DNA of 64,000 bases from Syngnathus acus (Eukaryota > Chordata > Actinopteri > Syngnathiformes > Syngnathidae): NCBI RefSeq assembly GCF_901709675.1, contig NC_051099.1:3782001-3846000 (forward strand), in the 5' to 3' direction. The translations under genes were made by a program, and so were the position numbers. The notes under the pieces were generated by a model that saw nothing but the letters and a program-made list of their open reading frames with translations, was not told the origin of the DNA and searched no databases. Shown here one piece after another: positions 57,019 through 64,000 of this stretch. How positions within the stretch are numbered: position 1 is the stretch's first letter; every line of letters starts with the position of its first letter.

Positions 57019-57812
57019 TCGAGCGGTTAGCGTTGCCGTGGCGTGGGCACGCAGCCAAGAGCATGGAGCTCCACGTGGAATGCCGTGGAAAAACGAGACA
57101 GAGGAATGCAGACTCCACTGAGCAGTGTAAACAGGCTGGGCTGAGAGAAATGCTGCCACGCCGCTTTGAAGTCGCTTCAATCTCCTCATCGAGCGCACGT
57201 GTGTATCATAAAACAGGGAGGGGGGGAGGGGGGGATTATTCAGGGAAGGCATTTCATGTATGCAGGTTATACACGACTTTGACCTCATACATTTGTTGAA
57301 AAGAAAAAAAAAAACCACGATTGAAGTTGCACAAAAACCGACATCATGCGAGACATCGCAATATAATCTCACCAGACCAAGCTAAAAAGATAAAAACCTT
57401 TCAGCTGTCTGAATTTATTTTTATTTTTTTACATGAACTGGGATTGACAAACAGCGAAAAGCGAGCAGGCCTCATAGTTGGCAATGCGACATCCACAATG
57501 ACTGCACCCGTCTGGCCCCGCCCCCTCCCACTTTGTTAGCCGCTGTTTCAATATGTACTTTCAGATTTTTTCTTGAATATGCAGCAGTCATATCAGACTA
57601 AGAATGTCTCCGGAGGAGACGGCAGACATGTAGGCACCAGAGCCTCGACCTCAGCGTCGCAGCCAGCAGGCTGTGGAATCCACTGAAGTGGGCAGGTAAA
57701 CACGTAAAACGTTGCCCTTTGGAACACCACTCTCGTCAATCCAAAGTGTGTACATGAACCTGGTTTTCTTCCCAACAAAAGTGCCCCAGTAAAAACTTTA
57801 AGGTTGATATTT

Positions 57813-57965
57813 CATAGGTGTCAAACCCAAGGCCCCGGGGGCCCAGATACGGCCCGCCACGTCATTTTATGTGGGCCGCCACAAATTGTCTTCACTTCCA
57901 AAAAAATAGAGCTATTGCTAGCAATCTTTTTAAAATATTTCAACAAATTTTCTGATTTCAAAACT
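57813..57965. mobile_element. hAT-like element, inverted orientation (copy d)
   Basis: Starts CATAGGTGTCAAACCC and continues with GGCCCCGGGGGCCCAGATAC and ATTTTATGTGGGCC, the reverse complement of the right end of copies a, c, e and f. The far end is not identifiable. Confidence 0.6.
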
Positions 57966-58548
57966 AGTTATTCATCAGTTTGTTGTGTAGTATAAGAGTT
58001 TACAGTCATACTAGCCCACTATGGATACAATGTGGTTTTACAAAGATGGCATTATTTATACATTGTTCCTCATTGAAATATTTCAGGCTACATAATTACA
58101 GAAGAGGCTACGCGTATTGACCTTAGAAGAGATCTCCAAAACACATGGCGCCTTTCTACCACAGCGGCAAACATTCCGGTGTAGTACTTCCTACTTTAAG
58201 GAACTTTCGGCAGTCGTCTCTGCAGGATGAAAGGTAACAAGAGTCTTGAGTCAGTCTGTCATCAATGCTATGCTGTCAAATCACACGAAGGCTTTTAAAT
58301 TGGCACTTGCTGGTGTATTCTAGTACTCAGACAAATCTCTTCACTAAAGGCAGTTTGGCTGTGGTTTCCAGGCCAACCACCAGAGAAAGTAGACAAAGTT
58401 CTCCTGGGACACCTCAACGATGGCTGGCTGGCATTTTTCTTTGCCCCATCTGCTAACTAGAAGATTTAAACTCCGGCCTGACAGTCGCTACGCATCGGAT
58501 TATTTACAAATGTCAAGCCGTTATATCCGTAGGAATGTGTACCGGAGT

Positions 58549-58580
58549 AATAATAATAAATAATAATAAAATAATAATAA
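58549..58580. repeat. AAT trinucleotide microsatellite
   Basis: A run of AATAAT units with two A-insertions. Confidence 0.8.
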
Positions 58581-58905
58581 TCCGCAAGTGTACTTATCCC
58601 CCTCTGTGATATTTTCAAGTTTGACAGTTTCTCTTCTCCTTTTATACACAATAGTGGCAAACATCACAACCTAAGTATGGCTTTCCTAAACTGGTCTAAA
58701 CTACAAATTAAAGGTCCCATACAAAAACATATAAAGCATTGTTCTATTTGTGTTGAGTGCGTCTATCATTAAATGGCAATTATAGTATGAGTCAAACAAA
58801 AGCTATTTTCAATCAAAATTAAAACCGGTCTGCTTTCATAGGAATGTGTAGAAATTGCGTCAATTCCATGCAAAGGACAAAATATATTTTATTAAATTGC
58901 CTCGA

Positions 58906-58960
58906 TATTTTCCCGACTACTTTTTGAACCCTGCAGCTTATAGTCCAGTGCGCCATTCAT
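58906..58960. mobile_element. fragment of the TACCGTATTTTCC element
   Basis: ATATTTTCCCGACTACTTTTTG followed shortly by CTTATAGTCCAGTGCGCC matches one end of the element at 41171-41586. The rest is missing. Confidence 0.5.
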
Positions 58961-59440
58961 CTCGACTTCATGAATGGTAGAAAGGAATTCAGATTTCCGC
59001 TATGACATTCTGCAGTCAGTGCCTGTGGGTAGGGTCCAAGACCCTGAGATCAAATCCAATGAGTGAGGAAGATCAAGTCAGGTTGACAATGGGAAGCTAG
59101 CTGCTTCTGCAACCTGATCTAGCATCCTTCCATCAGCAGTCTAACATTAGACCTTTACACTTCCTCTGCCGGCTCTCCTCATCTGGCCCTGAGGGTGCGA
59201 GCGCTATGGAGATCGGCGGCGTCTCCGTGACGCTGTGCGACCCGGCGACACAAAAGAGGGTGACCTCATGAAAGGAGACTCAAGAACGCTGTCTCGACTG
59301 GAGTCAACTGGAGGCTCGACAATGACGATTATTAACGGTCACCTGAGTCAAGAATGTCTGCTGGTTTGAAAAAAAAAAGTCTTATCTTGAGGGTTTTTTT
59401 GTCTGCTTGATCAAATTACAGCTCTAATTAAGCAGTACGG

Positions 59441-59758
59441 CAGGGGTGTTAAATTCATTTTAGGCCGCATTGTAGTCATAGCTTCTTTCGGAGGGCCATT
59501 ATGACTGTCAACCCAAATAAATGTATGAACACCTCATATTATATACAGTAAAAGCTCCAAAACAAACTGACAAATAACACGTTTTCAAATCAGACGAGTA
59601 AAAACTGGTCAAATATTGAAAAGATATTATTAAAAGCGAAGACAATTTGCAATTCTAGTCATGACACACGAATTTATTGCACAATTTGTCTTCGCGGGCC
59701 ACATAAAATGATGTGGCGGGACGTATCTGGGCCCCCGGGCCTTGAGTTGGACACCTGT
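59441..59758. mobile_element. hAT-like element, nearly full length (copy e)
   Basis: Runs from CAGGGGTGTTAAATTC to GTTGGACACCTG (about 318 bp). Shares CGGAGGGCCATTATGACTGT with copy b and the GGGCCCCCGGGCCTTGAG block with the others. No coding capacity. Confidence 0.65.
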
Positions 59759-62700
59759 GCAGTACTAGAAGGAAACGTCCCACTTAACCAGCAGGTGAAT
59801 GACAACAATGTGACAATAAAGTTTCTGATCTTTTATTTTGGTCTTTCTTTGAAACACGCGTGAGGGGAGGTACCAGGAATAAAGTGGAACCAGAATTTCC
59901 TGATCCATTCTTGTCTGTGAGCCTTTTGTAGAGACTAGGCAACAAATCTTCCCGGCACACACCTGCAGCAGCCAAAAGGAGAGGACAAGCGTAGGAAGTC
60001 TTAACTGTAGACTGTCGTAAATGATCACATAAAAAGTTCAGGCAGGTTAGCGATAAAGGCAGTTGTAAAGCACCGCCTTCCTTTTTTTTTTTTGTCTCGT
60101 AAGGTCCATTCAAATCGTACCGCTGTGTGGGTGGCCTACAAATCAGAACCAGCTTTAACAGGCTTTTATATTCCAGGAATCAGCAGCGGGTGGCAAAGGC
60201 CAGCTCTGCCAAACTGAGGCTGGCTGAGGCTCTTTTCCTGCAAAACCACATCAGAGGAAAAACAACAACAACCCTGACCTTTTTCGAGCACTCAGCGTCC
60301 CCGATTTTTCACATTCGCACCTGCTTATCGTTGCGGGGTAATGTGAAAATAACCTCATTTTGAATTTGCCGGCCATATCCATGCACAACAGAGATCATAA
60401 AGTTATGACTCATAGAATTCAAGCTCAGTAAGACGTGAGGAATTACACTTGTCGTAATGCGGTGTTAGGTAAGCAGTGGGTGTGTGAAGATTATGGAGAC
60501 TGCTGTCCGTCATCTTGACTGAACTATGAAATCAACAGCGGCACATTAAAAGAGGATGGTTAGTCATCGCGACGCAGCCGGTTGATCCGCGGGGAAACAC
60601 AGAGAGAGCCGACGTGAGTCATCACCATTGCGCAGACTGCTGTGCACGTCATGCTAAGCCGGGCAACTCTCGGGAGGAACGAGTGCTTTTCCCGGACGTC
60701 CAAGCAGGTTTACTAAATGACCAAATATTTTGACTCGATCAAAAAATGCATTTGAATTCTACGGTAAATTAATTTTTGACCCAAAAAAATGCATTTTAAT
60801 TCGACAGTAAATGAATTTCTCACTTAATAGTGAAGAGTCTCTTAACGTCTGCCCGCTTTTCCAAACCTCCCATCCAGGAAAAGTTTTTATCACTTGCCTG
60901 AGGGGCAAACCACTAAAAAGCCCCAGCTGCTCAAAGTATATCCAAGCTTGTAGAAAGCAACAAAAAAACGTAAACATTTAATGCTTACACATTATCACAT
61001 TACACCATCTTAGAGGAATAAAAACCTCAATTATAATAAACACTAGGCTGGAAAGCGGTCTACTTTTCAAAATAGACAAAAATGCTCAATTATTTATAAA
61101 AAAAAAAAAGGAAATTAATCAGAAATTCATGCCGTACAGATTTGACCTTATTGAACTCAAGACTTTAAGTTGAAGCTGATGTTGGCGGTGTTCTACTATG
61201 TTTGTCTCATCACAAGGACCTCAGAAGTTAGACAGTTTAGTGAAAAGGAGACACTACTGTCGCCTCGGGAGAAATGAATGTGTCGGGAGATCAGCGCATG
61301 GGGTGTGAAAGGAAAACGGCTAGGGAGGGGAGGGGGGGGGGGGTTGAGTCTCAACACGTAGTCCCTCTGGACATCCAAAGCACTTCCTCCCACCAAAGGA
61401 ACACGTTACTTGCTCATTAATGTATTATTTCCTCACATATATTTCAATTTTACCACATGAGCAAACTGATTTGAAGTTTCAAAACACAAACTGGCAAAAA
61501 CTTGTCCGAGCAAATTATGAAACCTCAACTGGCAGGTGAAAGCCACTTGTCCGACAAGGAAGTCGTGTTGTTTTCAACTTTCCACATCGAGTATGTTTTC
61601 CACATTACATGCTCACCCAAATAGAAAAATGGAGATAAGAATTCCAGGTGCTTTGCTGTTGCTGCTATGCACTACAACTTTTTTTAGTCTTCACCATCAT
61701 TACTTTATCTGGCCAGAAAACACACAACAACCAGGACTACTTTTAAACGGAGTTATAGATAATGAAAGCTGCCACTCCCTTGAAAAAAAGCTTAATTAGA
61801 GGCTGTAGTATTTCAATGAGATGAATCTGGCCCTAAGCAAAGACCTGTGACACTCCTTTGGTGCGTGTCCAATTGGAAGAACGCAGTCAAAGTGGGCCTT
61901 GGGGCTAATGAGGCAGGTGAATCAAAAACATGCCTGACAAGCTATGAAGACCCCCAAGGTGAGCAAGATTATTGCAGGTAAGCATTCAGTCATTAAGAAA
62001 ATGCCATGAAGAAAATAAATGAGCAAAAAACTTTTGTGTTTCCCTCACAAATTGTCAACAATGAGCAATAAGAAATTAGACTATAATGTGTTTTTATTAT
62101 TGAGAAAAACATTCCGCCTAAAACGGTGATCATTACGTGAGCTGTCGAAAAATTATAAAATTTGAATTAATTGGCACTAAATTGGGGCAATTAAAAATTT
62201 GAATGAAAAACATTGCGCAACAGGCGCTATGTTCAACTGGAAGCCTGTAAATGTCATGACTGACATTTATGTGCACAGGCTGCTGACTTTTTGACACAGA
62301 CTGCACATAATGGAGGCCCTAAAAAGACAAAGTTGTAAATTGTCAAGTATAGTTTACACTACATTGTAGTTTACCGAATTATTACTGAAATGCATACGTA
62401 ATGCCTTAGTAGACTGCTTTACGGCAAAAAAAGTAATTACGCAAGACTTTATTATAACAACCTGTGGGGGAAAAAAAAAATAAGCAACAACAGACGTGGA
62501 AAGAAAACAACTTGTGTATAAAAGGAAACTGATAAGCAACGTAGATTGATGATAAGCGACAAAGACCGTACACGAAGAAACACGTCAGCCTCGGTGAAAT
62601 GAGGGCCTTCGACAAAACATAGCGGACTGAAGGTGGCAAAACATGTGTCTGCGACGGAGACTGAAGCCTGAACGAGACCGAGGTGCGTGTCATACGCTTG

Positions 62701-62949
62701 CACCTGTGTGTAATCTGGCCTTCGTCATGGTGCTTCGACAGGCATCTCTGTAGGCTTCACTTCCTCTAAATTGTCCAGATGAATATGTAATCTATCCTCT
62801 TTCATCCCGAGCCTTTCTTCCACCCTGGCCATCTACTTAGCTTAGCCCGCTCTGCTGCTGATTAGAGGACCACGAAGACTGCAGACGCGACGTAGCTCTT
62901 CAAAAGCTACACAAGGTCGACCTGTTGGAGCCAACAAATCGACAAAGAC

Positions 62950-63165
62950 TTTTTTTTTTTGTCGTGGGCTGCATCATAGTTTCCTTCGGACGACCAAAAT
63001 GGTTAAAATATTTGAAAAAATGAATGGAAATAAAAATGGCTAGCAATAACTTTTAAAAGTGAACTCGATTTTTAATTTCGATGTACAATTTGTCTTCACG
63101 GGCCACATAAAATGACATGGCGGGCCATATCTGGGCCCCCGACCCTCGTGTTGGACACCTATGGT
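62950..63165. mobile_element. hAT-like element (copy f)
   Basis: Contains ATGGTTAAAATATTTGAAAA as in copy a, CGGGCCACATAAAATGACAT, and a GTTGGACACCTATG end. The left terminus is replaced by a T-run. Confidence 0.6.
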
Positions 63166-64000
63166 TTAAATACTGCATTTCATCTTTGACAATAAATGCT
63201 GATTAGAAACCAGGAAGTATTACTTCACCCTGTTTTACTGTGAGGTTCCAATCCAGCCACAGGAATCTCAATACTCCGCTCTAACACATACAGAACATTC
63301 AAGCACAAGGCATGAGAACTATAACACCCACAGCTGATTTCAAAAAGGATTGGTAGATTTCAACACACACTTGAAGAGAACTATTCCAATCATGTCGCAC
63401 GGAGATGGATTAAAGGTGATATGGATCACAACTGAGAGAAGGTTATGTTTTTTTGTGATTTTCTCACATACTTTAACAAGACAAAATTAGGGGGGGGACA
63501 CAGGGCTCACTGGTTGTCCCCTGTCCAGTTTAGGAAAGCACTCAGCTTGGAAAACGATCTGCTTTCCAAATGCACCAGATACTTTTCATCCACAGCTGCA
63601 AACAGGTGGTGGCAACAGGGAATAAACAATAGGATCCATTTATTCAAAGGGGAAAATAATCCAGGCGGATTGTCAAACTCGCAAAATGCATTCAAGACGA
63701 ATGCGAGCTGGACAAATGGTGGATCCCTCAAACCATTTTCAACACCGCTTAAGGGGCAATGTGGATCAGTATTGTCGTACGCATGTTCTCAATCGTGCAG
63801 CTGCGCGGCTGGACATCAAGCGATCCTCTTCAGATGGAAAAACCGAAAACAGCTGGCTTGATATTGTCTCTCCCAGCCAGGCGTTGATTTGTTTAACCAT
63901 CCATAATCGGAAATGTTTACCGAAGGGTCTGCCCAGCTGCTTGTGATGTCTTTAGGAGACTAACAAGCGCTTCATTCCGTTTGGATCGTATGCTTGCAGA

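Larger units (their letters stand above)
53287..64000 (-). other. rnf43: rnf43 upstream intron, running off the window
   Basis: No rnf43 N-terminal exon was found here. Apart from the repeats and the orphan exon listed separately, I see only homopolymers, G-rich tracts and open frames without domains (the longest, 147 codons at 54046-54489 on the plus strand, is low-complexity). Interpreted as intron plus, possibly, other upstream sequence. Confidence 0.5.

Noticed and set aside
58180-58205. GTAGTACTTCCTACTTTAAG resembles the 3p arm of miR-142, whose gene lies near RNF43 in mammals.
   Set aside because: Seed bases differ, and no complementary 5p arm lies within hairpin distance, so no precursor can form.
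62406-62703. Overlapping minus-strand frames of 83-95 codons.
   Set aside because: Checked as a possible rnf43 N-terminal exon; no signal peptide, no EGVFAG-like PA start, and no donor in the right phase.

Overview
The window is a stretch of vertebrate, almost certainly teleost fish, nuclear DNA. Coding sequence is split into short exons with GT-AG introns, some under 100 bp. Intergenic and intronic DNA is AT-rich with many homopolymers and microsatellites, and carries dispersed DNA transposons and the fish-type CCATCC-headed repeat. There are no operons, CRISPR arrays, tRNAs or rRNAs that I can see.

Four protein genes can be read exon by exon. (1) ca4, minus strand, 4928-8996: a complete GPI-anchored, extracellular carbonic anhydrase IV (8 coding exons, 308 aa). 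(2) mtmr4, minus strand, coding 11578-23257 with a likely 5' UTR exon and CCAAT-rich promoter near 28.0-28.25 kb: a complete FYVE-containing myotubularin phosphatase (about 1205 aa). It has an in-frame 30-nt candidate microexon at 17996-18025 that open-reading-frame scans miss. (3) hpd, plus strand, 29815-33593: a complete 4-hydroxyphenylpyruvate dioxygenase (14 exons, 395 aa), whose exon 1 contributes only the start codon and whose intron 5 appears to use a GC donor. (4) rnf43, minus strand, 35994 to beyond 53286: a transmembrane E3 ubiquitin ligase that antagonises Wnt signalling. PA domain, TM segment, RING and the long C-terminal tail are present; the N-terminal exon(s) lie beyond the right edge. 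Its last 8 residues come from a tiny terminal exon reached over a 78-bp intron.

Layout: 1-3.4 kb holds unassigned, protein-like exons on the minus strand near a CRE/CCAAT promoter-like patch. From 3.8 to 9.05 kb is ca4 with its 3' UTR and TATA box. From 10.0 to 28.2 kb is mtmr4. At 29.19-29.24 kb is an orphan ZNF143/NRF1-type promoter. From 29.8 to 33.85 kb is hpd, which converges tail-to-tail with rnf43 (34.1 kb onward). The 14-kb rnf43 intron (38.9-53.2 kb) and the DNA to its right hold the transposon load: two copies plus a fragment of an element with ACCGTATTTTCC-type terminal inverted repeats, and at least six copies of a hAT-like element ending in TTTGACACC, one with an 8-bp target duplication and a second repeat nested inside it.

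The genes do unrelated jobs (CO2/bicarbonate exchange, endosomal phosphoinositide turnover, tyrosine breakdown, Wnt receptor turnover). mtmr4 and rnf43 are also near neighbours in mammals (human 17q22), whereas hpd is not, so hpd between them points to a fish-lineage rearrangement. I found no convincing new multi-gene system. The most interesting leads are the mtmr4 microexon, the hidden rnf43 terminal exon, the orphan promoter, and the unassigned exons at 2.0-3.2 kb and 55.2 kb.
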